From Thaumasiovibrio sp043421945 (lineage in GTDB: Bacteria; Pseudomonadota; Gammaproteobacteria; Enterobacterales; Vibrionaceae), in NCBI GenBank assembly GCA_043421945.1, contig JBHOGO010000090.1:1-16651 (forward strand): 16,651 nt of DNA. Direction: 5' to 3'. Of this stretch, positions 1 through 7,555 are shown one piece after another (within the stretch, counting starts at the first letter, position 1; each line of letters opens with the position of its first letter). The notes under the pieces are model-generated. The model saw only the letters and a program-made list of their open reading frames with translations, made no database searches and was not told the DNA's origin. The translations under genes and the position numbers were made by a program.

Positions 1-71
1 TATTGAGGCTATCCATAGCAATGTGACTGTCTGAAAGAGTAACCTCAATTAGATCATATTTTTACTTAGAT

Positions 72-80
72 TGGTATTAT
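72..80 (+). promoter_or_regulatory. Candidate extended -10 promoter for the PAS-GGDEF-EAL gene
   Basis: The sequence reads TG-G-TATTAT, an extended -10 element with a hexamer matching 5 of 6 consensus positions. No convincing -35 hexamer lies 17 bases upstream, which is tolerated by extended -10 promoters. Transcription would start near 87, giving a leader of about 110 bases before the ATG at 198. This is a motif call only. Confidence 0.35.
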
Positions 81-100
81 AGCTCTCGAAGCTATTATTA

Positions 101-122
101 AGGAGTTTAAATGTGGAGGTAA
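101..122 (+). other. Strong Shine-Dalgarno followed by a three-codon mini-ORF (M-W-R-stop)
   Basis: An AAGGAG ribosome-binding site sits five bases before an ATG, but the frame reads only ATG TGG AGG TAA. It lies in the presumed leader of the GGDEF-EAL gene, about 75 bases ahead of that gene's start. It could be a leader minigene, the broken start of a lost gene, or chance. Nothing else supports translation. Confidence 0.2.
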
Positions 123-197
123 ATACGATATAGCTTAAGCGAGATTAACAAAACGTTGACCTTGTTAGACAACAGGAAGTGTCACGGAGAACTAATA

Positions 198-2114
198 ATG
201 AAAAATGAGTTGCAAGGAATGCGATTTTCTTTGTTCATAAGTGGAATATGTCTACTTTGGTCCACGGCAATTTATATTGCTATTCAGTATTTTCAAGTTA
301 CAAATATACTTATTACCGCACTCCTCTTTTTGTCCCCATGCCTTTTTCTCATAAACCTCTTTCACCGGCGTGAGTCCCATTGTCATTCAGTACTGGAAGC
401 GCTTGATGGCGAGTTAAAAGGTGCTCAAGACACAAACATTAAATATCAAACGCTATTAAATACGTTACCGGATTTGGCGTGGATTAAGGATAAGAAAGGG
501 AAATTTTTAGCGGTTAATCAACGGTTTGGTGAAAGTTTTGGTATTGATTACGCAACCATTGTGGGAAAAACAGACTTCGAAATATCTGACCCACAAGACG
601 CTGAAACTTATACATTAGAAGATCAGCAAATTATGATCACAGGGCAACCTGTGACACGTGAGATAAATGCACGACATGTTGATGGCCATTATAATTGGAT
701 AGAATTAATTAAAGTTCCTGTCTATGAAAATGGGGTTGTTGTTGGTACAGCTGGTACAGCACGTAATATTAGCGAACGCAAGACAGCGGAGTTAAAATTA
801 GAATTTCAGGAAAGTTATGATGAATTAACTCGACTACCAAATCGCAATTCATTGGAGAGAGATGTAAATAGAGCGATTAGTGAGCATAAGGCAGGAGAGC
901 TTCTTGCTGTCTGTGTTTTGGATCTCGATAAATTTAAACTCGTTAATGATTCTATGGGGCACATTGCTGGCGATAAAGCGCTCACATTAATGGCGAAAGC
1001 ACTTCGTCTCTCGGTCGATGATCGTGGAAAGGTATACCGATTAAGTGGGGATGAATTTGTCGTGGTCTTTAAGCAGTTAAAGGGCATGGCAGAACTGAAT
1101 GCTCTAGTGAAAAAGTTGCTTGATGCCTCATATCAAACTTATACGATTTCAAAATTCGAATTTGATTTGTCTGCGAGCATGGGAGTGAGCTTTTATCCCG
1201 ATCACGGTGATGATTGCTGGGATTTAGTGAGAGCCGCAGATATTGCTATGTATCAAGCAAAGAAGGCAGGGCGTAAACGTTACCACTTTTTTACTGAAGA
1301 GTACGCAGGCCTTGCTTTCGAACAGCTCTCTTTAGAAAAACGCCTCCGAAATGCACTTCAAAATGAAGAGTTCTTCCTACGCTATCAACCGATTATTGAT
1401 ATAAATACCGGGAAAATGATCGCAATGGAAGCGCTGGTGCGTTGGGATGAACCAGAGAAAGGTGAACAACCGCCAGCAGTCTTTATCCCTTTTGCGGAAC
1501 AAACGGGATTGATAACAGATATCGGTGACTGGGTGCTAGAGGCTGCCATAAAGCAACAAGCACAATGGCAGGCGCAAGGGATTCGGCTTGTAACGATGTC
1601 GATCAATGTCTCTAGTCTTCAGTTCTTCCAGCCTGATTTCGTTTCACGGCTTGCCTCACTTCTAGATACCTATGAGCTAGAGGGGCGCTGGATAGAGCTG
1701 GAACTCACTGAAAGTATCTTGATGAAGCACGAAGACCGATTGATTGCCACGTTGAAGCGCATCCGTTCGTTGGGAGTTAGCTTGAGTGTTGATGACTTCG
1801 GTACGGGGTATTCTAACCTTTCTTATCTTTCTGCCTATCCAATCAATAAATTGAAAATAGATTGAACCTTTGTTGATATGATTGATCAGCGACCGGATAA
1901 AGTGACGATTACCAAAAGTATCATTGAACTGGGTCGAAATCTAAATCTTGTCGTCGTCGCGGAAGGCGTAGAAAGGATACAAGAGCAAGACATGGTGAAA
2001 AACCTTGGATGTAATCAGATACAGGGGTACTTACACTCACGACCGTGCCTGATTGATGAACTGGCGGATTGGCAATGTCACTCGAAGTTGAACGCTGATG
2101 CTATTGCGTATTAA
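198..2114 (+). pseudogene. Membrane PAS-GGDEF-EAL cyclic-di-GMP protein interrupted by an in-frame TGA
   Basis: The start at 198 is preferred over a TTG at 156 because GGAG lies eight bases upstream. Two membrane segments (about residues 8-30 and 34-54) precede a PAS domain (about 80-195) and a GGDEF domain (about 205-365) whose signature is degenerate, SGDEF at 283-287. The EAL domain (about 380-625) has EAL at 411-413, N470, ELELTE at 500-505, DDFGTGYS at 532-539 and LKID at 552-555. Codon 556 (1863-1865) is TGA. The same frame continues with TFVDM, then AEGVE (E589) and QGY (609-611), to a stop at 2114, so a single base separates this from a 638-residue protein. CGA to TGA fits, because Arg commonly follows LKID. 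The 555-residue product would lack the late catalytic Glu and Gln-Gly-Tyr and should not be a working phosphodiesterase; its PAS and GGDEF parts could still fold. A sequencing error or readthrough are alternatives. Confidence 0.85.
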
Positions 2115-2487
2115 GCCTTGTCTGTGGAGCTATAAATATAATCGATAACGAGGGCATCGAATAAAACGTGATGCTTAATGGTGAAAATCTACCTCTTAGC
2201 GAGCGATGGATCACGCGTTCGCTACTGTAAACACGTATTGGTTATTGAGTTTACCTATTGAGTACAAACAAGAGTGAGTGTAGTGTGGACGGCAGACTTC
2301 ATGGTTAACCTTTCGGTATCCTTAGCTCTCTTGGGTACTATTGACTTAGCATTCTGTGAGGAGGCTTTGTATTTTCATTAATGCTCTCGTGCCCGAGTAT
2401 GAAGTTGTGACCTCTCTCTCAGTGTTCTTTTTCAGTTAATCCCTTTTTTATGTACACTGAAATCGTTTTATATTCGGGATCCAATTT
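2115..2487. other. Gene-free interval with one stem-loop
   Basis: I see no coding region in these 373 bases. A stem-loop at 2197-2224 pairs TAGCGA-GCG with CGC-(gt)-TCGCTA around an eight-base loop. It has no T-tract, so it is not a typical intrinsic terminator, although it is placed where one would be expected after the GGDEF-EAL gene. A GAGGAGG run at 2358-2364 resembles a Shine-Dalgarno but leads into no useful frame. Confidence 0.5.
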
Positions 2488-3117
2488 ATGACTGCTGAAC
2501 ACGCCAATGACATTGAATTTCAATTAATTAAGAAAACATTGCTCGCCAATACCCATCAATCGTGGGCTGTGGATCCTTCTGAGACTTTCTCTATCCAAGT
2601 TAATGAGCTTACTGATGCTCAAAAGCATGCTTTTGTTGATGATTTGAACAAAGACCTTGCCGGACAGGCTCATGCGGAAACGCTTTTTACCGTTCCAGAG
2701 TATTGGTTAACAGATGATGTCATTGGAGATCGCTCCTATACGTTAGATATCGATATCACCTTAACGAAATCATCAGTATGTTGCGGGCTAATGAAAATTT
2801 CGCTCAGCTTCTGGAGAATGAAAGGGCGCTGGTATTGTTCAATTGACCTCAACCTTATTGCGGTGCTTTCTACGTATCGAGATCAAGGGGTCGGGCGTAT
2901 GTTAGTGGAGCAAGGTATCAATCAATATATCAATCCACTGGTTATTAATTGCTTCTCTTCGCTAACACGGCAAGGTATACAGCTCGATCTTGTGTTTCAA
3001 GCTGATTATCTTAATCCGGCCAGTAAAAAATTGGGACAATTGGCTTATGAGTTGCTTGAAGAAATTGATATAGAACTCTCTACGCGAAGCTATTTGGTCG
3101 ATATGAGTAGCGAGTAG
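2488..3117 (+). CDS. GNAT-like hypothetical protein
   Basis: A 209-residue protein that I do not recognise as a named family. Residues about 125-143 (a strand ending in AVLS, then YRDQGVGRMLVEQ) resemble the acetyl-CoA pyrophosphate-binding motif A of GNAT acetyltransferases (R/Q-x-x-G-x-G/A followed by a helix). It is preceded by beta-like segments around 84-106, as in that fold. No signal peptide or membrane segment is visible. The ATG has only a weak GGGA element upstream. It stands alone, 370 bases after the GGDEF-EAL gene and 228 bases before the J-domain gene, so context gives no substrate. The fold assignment is an inference from one motif; acyltransferase activity is not shown. Confidence 0.6.
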   Translation: MTAEHANDIEFQLIKKTLLANTHQSWAVDPSETFSIQVNELTDAQKHAFVDDLNKDLAGQAHAETLFTVPEYWLTDDVIGDRSYTLDIDITLTKSSVCCGLMKISLSFWRMKGRWYCSIDLNLIAVLSTYRDQGVGRMLVEQGINQYINPLVINCFSSLTRQGIQLDLVFQADYLNPASKKLGQLAYELLEEIDIELSTRSYLVDMSSE

Positions 3118-3186
3118 AGACCTTGCTACCTGCGACTATTTTTATGAGAGAAATAAGCGCCAAAGAAATAAATAAGAGAGAGCCAG

Positions 3187-3206
3187 AAACGTAAATAAGT
3201 ACGTTT
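3187..3206. repeat. Perfect 7-bp inverted repeat in an intergenic gap
   Basis: AAACGTA and TACGTTT are separated by AATAAG. It lies between the GNAT-like gene and the J-domain gene with no T-tract on either side, so it may be an mRNA 3' stabilising hairpin or a protein-binding dyad. Confidence 0.35.
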
Positions 3207-3345
3207 ATGGTCATTCTCACGCTGTTGTTTATTCGGAAACCGTGTCTCACTTTTGTTTCTAGGTAGATAATTCATCACCTATACCTTTTGATTTCCTCAG
3301 TGTTGGCTTATAAATATAAGTAGTGATAAAAGAAGAGGCTTCACA

Positions 3346-3957
3346 ATGCAGGTACAACAACAGCGAGAAACCGAGTTTGAAAACCCGTTGATTTGGCCAA
3401 TCCTCAGCATTTTAGAAGAGCAACCCAAAGGCTGGAAAGTCCATACTTTAGCTGAAGCACTGATGAAACGAGAGATGATTACGTCATTGGATGATGACAG
3501 TTATCTGGACCTTTTTAAGCGTAACTTTCTGATGATGAATGCGCTTTTTCAGCTTCAAGAAATGTTGTTGCCCAAGCAGTGGTTACAAGCTGAGGCGATG
3601 GATATTTGCTTGATGTGGGCAGCAGGGCAAGGGCAGCAAGTTAACACTCAAGACCCTCTACGTGAGTACTACCTTGATTGGCATAACTATGATGCTAGCC
3701 ACCAAGATATTAAAATTTTGATGGACTCGTTTTGGAAGCGTTATAAGCAGCATGTTAATGATCAATCTTCTAATATCGTGGATCTTGATAAAGACGAAGC
3801 GCTGGTCGTTTTTGGGTTATCTTCTGATGCCTCAGATATCGAAATACGCCGCACTTGGCGTAAGTTAGCTTTAAAGTGGCACCCAGACAGACAGGAAGGT
3901 AATGCAGAAAAATTTCGAGAGGTCTGTGAAGCATGGCAAATACTAAGGGTGTGTTGA
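3346..3957 (+). CDS. DnaJ-related protein with C-terminal J-domain
   Basis: A 203-residue cytoplasmic co-chaperone candidate. The C-terminal part (about 148-203) is a J-domain: VFGLSSDASDIEIRRTWRKL, then the invariant HPD at 179-181 in KWHPDRQ, and a final helix REVCEAWQIL. J-domains stimulate the ATPase of DnaK-type Hsp70s through HPD. The N-terminal 130 residues are alpha-helical (FENPLIWPILSILEE at the start) and match my recollection of the DNAJ_related N-terminal family of gammaproteobacteria, where the J-domain is likewise C-terminal, unlike canonical DnaJ. There is no G/F region, zinc centre or client domain. AGAGG lies close upstream of the ATG. A terminator-like element follows, separating it from modA. 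The client is unknown. Confidence 0.85.
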   Translation: MQVQQQRETEFENPLIWPILSILEEQPKGWKVHTLAEALMKREMITSLDDDSYLDLFKRNFLMMNALFQLQEMLLPKQWLQAEAMDICLMWAAGQGQQVNTQDPLREYYLDWHNYDASHQDIKILMDSFWKRYKQHVNDQSSNIVDLDKDEALVVFGLSSDASDIEIRRTWRKLALKWHPDRQEGNAEKFREVCEAWQILRVC

Positions 3958-3964
3958 AGTCGAC

Positions 3965-3996
3965 AGGATGAAGATAGGCTATCCTTATTTTTTTTG
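3965..3996 (+). terminator. Probable weak intrinsic terminator after the J-domain gene
   Basis: AGGATG can pair with TATCCT around a nine-base loop (one G-T pair), followed by TTATTTTTTTT. The stem is short but the T-tract is long. It falls eight bases after the stop and before modA, so modABC is probably transcribed separately or by readthrough. Confidence 0.4.
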
Positions 3997-4033
3997 TTAT
4001 TCTATCGAGACTTACGGCATCAAGGAACGATAG

Positions 4034-4756
4034 ATGTATATAAGGCTGTCTTTGCTCTTACTGTGCTTCAGCAGCACGCTTCATGCTACTACTGTTTATG
4101 TCGCCTCTTCGTTTTCTCACCCACTTCAATTGGCCGCAGAGGCTGTTTCTCAGCAACTGACGATTGTATCGGGCTCCTCTTCATCACTTGCTCGCCAACT
4201 TACCCGCGGTGCTGAGTCTGATCTTTTTATATCGGCTAATACGATGTGGGCTGATTATGTTATTTCATACGATCACATTGCCCCCGCACCTCATAAGCTT
4301 ACCGAATTAACGTCGCAATTATTGGTCATGAATCAACTGGCATTAGTGCGAAGTCCAAGTTTGAAAGAAGGAAGCTATATCTTTAGGGATGTTATTCAGG
4401 GCATACATGGTCGTGTAGCCGTTGGTAACCCGACTCACGTACCGGCTGGAATATATACCAATCAAGCTCGAGAAGCGCTCAACTTATCAGAAACCTCGGC
4501 GTGGGTTCCAGCAAGGAGTGTGAAGCAAGCACTGAGGTTTGTAGAGACAAATGCTACCCCCTTTGGTGTTGTCTATAAAACAGATGCACTTCATTCTACC
4601 CAGACTGTTTTAGTGGAAGTTATCGACGAAAATCTTCATGATCCCATTGAATATACGGCTGTTGCTTTAACGGCAAAAGGAGAGACACTCATTCAACTGT
4701 TAACCACAGAGCCAAGTATCAGGGTGCTTCAGGACTATGGGTTTCTTATTCCGTGA
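4034..4756 (+). CDS. modA: Molybdate ABC transporter, periplasmic substrate-binding protein
   Basis: A 240-residue protein with a signal peptide of about 18 residues (hydrophobic LSLLLLCFSSTLHA, then TTVYVASSF). The mature protein follows the ModA pattern: VYVASSF at the first strand, SGSSSSLARQL at the oxyanion-contacting loop, a G-AESDLFISAN block, and VAVGNPTHVPAGIY, very close to the VGDPEHVPAGIY of E. coli ModA. It should bind molybdate or tungstate in the periplasm and deliver it to ModB. AAGGA lies upstream of the ATG. Its stop shares one base with the modB start (TGATG), which argues for translational coupling. I see no clear ModE operator in the short gap upstream. Confidence 0.93.
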   Translation: MYIRLSLLLLCFSSTLHATTVYVASSFSHPLQLAAEAVSQQLTIVSGSSSSLARQLTRGAESDLFISANTMWADYVISYDHIAPAPHKLTELTSQLLVMNQLALVRSPSLKEGSYIFRDVIQGIHGRVAVGNPTHVPAGIYTNQAREALNLSETSAWVPARSVKQALRFVETNATPFGVVYKTDALHSTQTVLVEVIDENLHDPIEYTAVALTAKGETLIQLLTTEPSIRVLQDYGFLIP

Positions 4757-5439
4757 TGCTGACAAATTTCGAATATCAAGCACTGTTATTGAGTCTTAAA
4801 ATATCGACAGTTGCGGTTGTTACGATTTTCCCTTTTGCATTGTTTTTGGGCTGGCTATTAGCGCGCAAAGAATTCGTCGGAAAATCAATACTGAGTAGCT
4901 TGATTCATTTACCGCTTGTTGTCCCTCCTGTCGTGATTGGCTTCATGTTATTAATCACCATGGGGCATGATGGCATTGTAGGGCGATATTTGTACCAATG
5001 GTTTAGCATTAGCTTTGCGTTTAATTGGCTGGGCGCTTCTTTAGCCTCTGCCATTGTAGCGTTGCCGCTAATGGTACGGTCTATGCGGACGGGCTTTGAA
5101 TATGTTGACCCCAAATTAGAGCTGGCCGCAAGAACAATGGGAGCATCGAAAGCGCGTGTTTATTGGACCATTACGCTACCACTTTGTATCCCCTCTATTA
5201 TCTCTGCCATTTTACTTGGATTTTCACGAGCATTAGGGGAGTTTGGGGCGACCATTACCTTTGTCGCGAATATTCCAGGACAAACGCAAACGATACCTTT
5301 AGCTATCTTTCAACAGTTAGAGCTTCCGGGTGGAGAGTGGCAAGCGCTACGCTTATGCCTGCTGTCGGTGTTACTTGCTTATGGTGCTGTCGGGTTCTCA
5401 GAATACTGCCAACGTGTGCAGAAGAAGGCGGTAGCATGA
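4756..5439 (+). CDS. modB: Molybdate ABC transporter, inner-membrane permease
   Basis: A 227-residue polytopic membrane protein with about five hydrophobic segments. The EAA cytoplasmic loop that docks onto the ATPase is visible as ELAARTMGASKARVYWTITL near residues 121-140, followed by the LGFSRALGEFGATI block typical of ModB and sulfate-type permeases. The start is taken at the ATG overlapping the modA stop; a GTG three bases earlier is possible. The 3' end overlaps the modC start by four bases (ATGA), so the three subunits are read as one coupled operon. It forms the ModB2 channel that moves molybdate into the cytoplasm. Confidence 0.93.
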   Translation: MLTNFEYQALLLSLKISTVAVVTIFPFALFLGWLLARKEFVGKSILSSLIHLPLVVPPVVIGFMLLITMGHDGIVGRYLYQWFSISFAFNWLGASLASAIVALPLMVRSMRTGFEYVDPKLELAARTMGASKARVYWTITLPLCIPSIISAILLGFSRALGEFGATITFVANIPGQTQTIPLAIFQQLELPGGEWQALRLCLLSVLLAYGAVGFSEYCQRVQKKAVA

Positions 5440-6530
5440 TTGATATTGATGTACTTTTTGAGCGTGATGGGCAAACGTTTCATTTTGATGTCTCGCTTCC
5501 TAGCGCAGGGGTTACCGCCGTATTTGGTATATCCGGCGCGGGAAAAACGACGTTCATTGACTTGATTGCAGGGGTGGTGCAGCCATCACAGGGCAGCATA
5601 TCGGTGAATAAAACGGTTTTCTTTGATAGTACAAGTCGTACTAGCCTACCGATTGAAAAGAGGGGCATCGGTTATGTTTTTCAAGATGATCGGCTTTTCC
5701 CTCATATGACGGTGAAGAAAAATATCACTTACGGTGGACACAGTGATCAGAGATTGGAAAAGCTTGCAGCGCTCCTTGATATTCAAGTGCTGTTAGACCA
5801 ATATCCTGATGCATTATCTGGCGGTGAGAAAAAGCGTGTCGCCATCGCCAGAGCATTAATGATGGACCCCCGTATCCTTTTACTGGATGAGCCAATGAGC
5901 GGGCTTGATTCACAGCGTAAACAGGAATTGATAAGGTATTTGCAACATCTTACCAGTGCCTTTAATATCCCCATACTCTTAGTAACCCATCAAGTCAGTG
6001 AAATTTTTCAGCTAGCGGATCACCTTGTACTCATCGATCGTGGCCAATCAATCTGCCATGGAGAGTTGAATGCATTGTGGACGCATATAACGCTGCGACC
6101 TTTTATTACTGAGGGCTTACTGAGTTCATTATTAAGTGCACAGGTTATTGATCGCCATTCAAAGTTTAACCTTACTTTAGTCAAAATAGCGGAGGGGGTT
6201 GAATTATGGGTTAATGGCATTGAACATCAGCCTTGCACTTGGTTAAACCTAAATATTGCTGCGAATGATGTCTCTATTACTAAGCATCCAGTTTCATCAA
6301 GTATACGTAACTGTGTGGAAACAGAGGTCATTGACATTGATAATGAATCACACACGTCTTTAATTACTGTTGAGTTGTCATTGGGCGGGCAAACGCTTCT
6401 GGCCAATATTACTGATTGGGCATTGGAAGAGTTAGGCCTATCCGTTGGAGATATGTGCTATGCTTTGATTAAGGGCGTGAGGGTAACCCCTTTGCAATGT
6501 GCCTCAAGTACGGTTAATACTAGACAATAG
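5436..6530 (+). CDS. modC: Molybdate ABC transporter, ATP-binding protein with TOBE domain
   Basis: A 364-residue ATPase. The start is set at the ATG within the ATGA overlap with modB; the frame is open further upstream, but that stretch lies inside modB. Walker A is GISGAGKTT at 31-39, the Q-loop glutamine is Q83 (VFQDD), the signature LSGGE is at 127-131, Walker B with catalytic Glu is LLLDEP around 148-153, and the switch histidine is H185 (LLVTHQ). The C-terminal third, about 295-355, is a TOBE/molybdopterin-binding-like domain (VETEVIDID, then LLANITDWALEELGL), which in ModC proteins binds the oxyanion and can inhibit transport. Length agrees with E. coli ModC at about 350 residues. Confidence 0.93.
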   Translation: MIDIDVLFERDGQTFHFDVSLPSAGVTAVFGISGAGKTTFIDLIAGVVQPSQGSISVNKTVFFDSTSRTSLPIEKRGIGYVFQDDRLFPHMTVKKNITYGGHSDQRLEKLAALLDIQVLLDQYPDALSGGEKKRVAIARALMMDPRILLLDEPMSGLDSQRKQELIRYLQHLTSAFNIPILLVTHQVSEIFQLADHLVLIDRGQSICHGELNALWTHITLRPFITEGLLSSLLSAQVIDRHSKFNLTLVKIAEGVELWVNGIEHQPCTWLNLNIAANDVSITKHPVSSSIRNCVETEVIDIDNESHTSLITVELSLGGQTLLANITDWALEELGLSVGDMCYALIKGVRVTPLQCASSTVNTRQ

Positions 6531-6557
6531 TTAAAAGTGGTATTAATATTCGCTTAT

Positions 6558-6583
6558 AGCTGTTTCTTCTCAAGAAAGCTTTT
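6558..6583 (+). terminator. Weak terminator-like hairpin after modC
   Basis: TTTCTT-ctc-AAGAAA forms a six-pair stem extended by AGC/GCT across a two-base bulge, followed by CTTTTC. The stem is AT-rich and the T-tract short, so termination would be partial. It separates modABC from the promoter-like element at 6599. Confidence 0.35.
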
Positions 6584-6598
6584 CATCTACTCTGATAC

Positions 6599-6607
6599 TG
6601 TTATAAA
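6599..6607 (+). promoter_or_regulatory. Candidate extended -10 promoter for the H-NS-like gene
   Basis: TG-T-TATAAA is an extended -10 motif (5 of 6 in the hexamer). The matching -35 position is poor. Initiation near 6614 would give an 80-base leader containing two small hairpins before the ATG at 6695. Confidence 0.35.
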
Positions 6608-6634
6608 GCGTTTATGCGGTTTTGTCAGAGCGTC

Positions 6635-6684
6635 TGCATCCTTAGATGCATTACTTATTCTCAATGTGGAATACCCTTACGGGT
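6635..6684 (+). promoter_or_regulatory. Structured 5' leader with two tetraloop hairpins
   Basis: TGCATC-CTTA-GATGCA (6635-6650) and ACCC-TTAC-GGGT (6673-6684) are perfect inverted repeats with four-base loops. The second ends ten bases before the ATG and contains the only G-rich run near the start. The ribosome-binding site is therefore weak or sequestered, which would suit translational control. I do not recognise a known riboswitch or thermometer. Confidence 0.35.
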
Positions 6685-6694
6685 TTATCGATCA

Positions 6695-6979
6695 ATGAAT
6701 GACTTCGAAAAAGCGGAAAAAGCCCTAGCTGCGGCTTTAAATCAGGTTGCAACAGGTAAGACTGAACAAAGAACGGATTATCGCTCTGTGTTGTTGGACT
6801 TTGCTGATGAAGTACCTGGCCGACAAAAAGCAGTAATTAAGCGTATGCCGATCGAGAAGGTAAATAACCTGATCGCAGTATTAAATGAGTTTAAGGAAGA
6901 TTCACGTCAGCAGCGTATCGCTGAACTAAGTGAAATGCTCGCAAAAGACGGCATTGACCCGCGTGATCTTTTAAAATAA
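6695..6979 (+). CDS. Small H-NS-like protein: dimerisation region only, no DNA-binding domain
   Basis: A 94-residue, highly charged helical protein. The last 20 residues (IAELSEMLAKDGIDPRDLLK) closely resemble the end of the H-NS oligomerisation region (E. coli YREMLIADGIDPNELL). The preceding MPIEKVNNLIAVLNEFKED resembles the second and third H-NS helices. The protein stops exactly where the H-NS linker and DNA-binding domain would begin. About 35 N-terminal residues (MNDFEKAEKALAAALNQ onward) have no H-NS counterpart that I know. By analogy with truncated H-NS forms such as H-NST, it could co-assemble with and modulate H-NS/VicH; this is inference. An in-frame ATG at 6614 is possible but gives a cysteine-rich, unlikely N-terminus. 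A strong terminator follows at 7092. Confidence 0.75.
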   Translation: MNDFEKAEKALAAALNQVATGKTEQRTDYRSVLLDFADEVPGRQKAVIKRMPIEKVNNLIAVLNEFKEDSRQQRIAELSEMLAKDGIDPRDLLK

Positions 6980-7091
6980 GTTTTATTGGTCAATCAGATT
7001 AAAACCACGACTAAACCTTAATGATCGCTGAGTAATTTAATTGGCGATAATAAATCGTAATAGTGCTCTCATTGACCTTAATGACCCAGAA

Positions 7092-7130
7092 CACCAATAC
7101 AATACCAAAAGGATTGTATTGGTGCTTTTT
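7092..7130 (+). terminator. Strong intrinsic terminator
   Basis: CACCAATACAAT and ATTGTATTGGTG form a perfect 12-pair stem, with a further CC-AAAA-GG top across a bulged A, followed by CTTTTTACTTT. It lies 113 bases after the H-NS-like gene and ends that transcript. The opposite strand lacks a T-tract. Confidence 0.85.
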
Positions 7131-7195
7131 ACTTTATAAGTCATGCGTCTTACTATCAATGGTCAGTAGTTTTAGCCATATCATTATGGTTTTCA

Positions 7196-7390
7196 CTAGG
7201 TTATTGGTATTGAGAGCTCCTCTTCTAGGTGTCGGTAAACCAGGCTAATATGCTGAAAGCTTTCCACTAGTTGGTTATTAGCGTCTCTAATCTCATAGAC
7301 TGGGCGACTACGCTTTCCATCTTGATGAATTGTACTTTTTTCAAAAACCGAAAATCCATACTTCTGCTTTACAAGCACTTCAACGTCCAT
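7196..7390 (-). CDS. Small hypothetical protein (64 aa)
   Basis: I do not recognise this protein. It is a soluble 64-residue sequence with a basic stretch (HQDGKRSRPVYEIRD, about 23-37) and a C-terminal helix (ISLVYRHLEEEL, about 48-59). Translation is well supported: AAAGGAGG lies five bases before the ATG, among the best ribosome-binding sites in the window. It lies downstream of rlmF on the same strand, but a strong terminator in between suggests its own transcript. There is no signal peptide, cysteine pair or membrane segment. Its end faces the terminator of the H-NS-like gene. Confidence 0.75.
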   Translation of the reverse strand: MDVEVLVKQKYGFSVFEKSTIHQDGKRSRPVYEIRDANNQLVESFQHISLVYRHLEEELSIPIT

Positions 7391-7470
7391 GATTCCTCCT
7401 TTAATACCCGCTCTAAAAGTAAGCTTATTAGAGATAGGTAGGAGAGTTTGCTAACAAGATCAGAAACTCG

Positions 7471-7507
7471 AAAAAAACAGATCCCTCAACGAAAGTTTTG
7501 TGATCTG
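7471..7507 (-). terminator. Intrinsic terminator of rlmF
   Basis: On the - strand CAGATC pairs with GATCTG around an 18-base loop that can itself form AAC-tttc-GTT, followed directly by TTTTTTT. It lies about 50 bases after the rlmF stop and before the 64-aa gene. Confidence 0.75.
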
Positions 7508-7555
7508 CTTAAAGTTTGAGGCTGTAGTGTTGCTTTTGTTTCAATTAGATGACAG

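Noticed and set aside
156..197. TTG at 156 as start of the GGDEF-EAL protein
   Set aside because: No ribosome-binding site precedes it, whereas the ATG at 198 has GGAG at proper spacing and leads straight into the first membrane helix.
1863..1865. TGA as selenocysteine or programmed recoding
   Set aside because: The position is usually Arg in EAL domains, and no recognisable SECIS-like hairpin or CTA readthrough context follows; a point mutation is simpler.
4022..4050. ModE operator upstream of modA
   Set aside because: Only a loose ATGTATATAAG resemblance; no dyad of the required arms.
5163..5435. Longer N-terminal extension of ModC
   Set aside because: This stretch lies within modB and encodes no ABC-ATPase sequence; the ATGA overlap at 5436 gives the normal ModC length.
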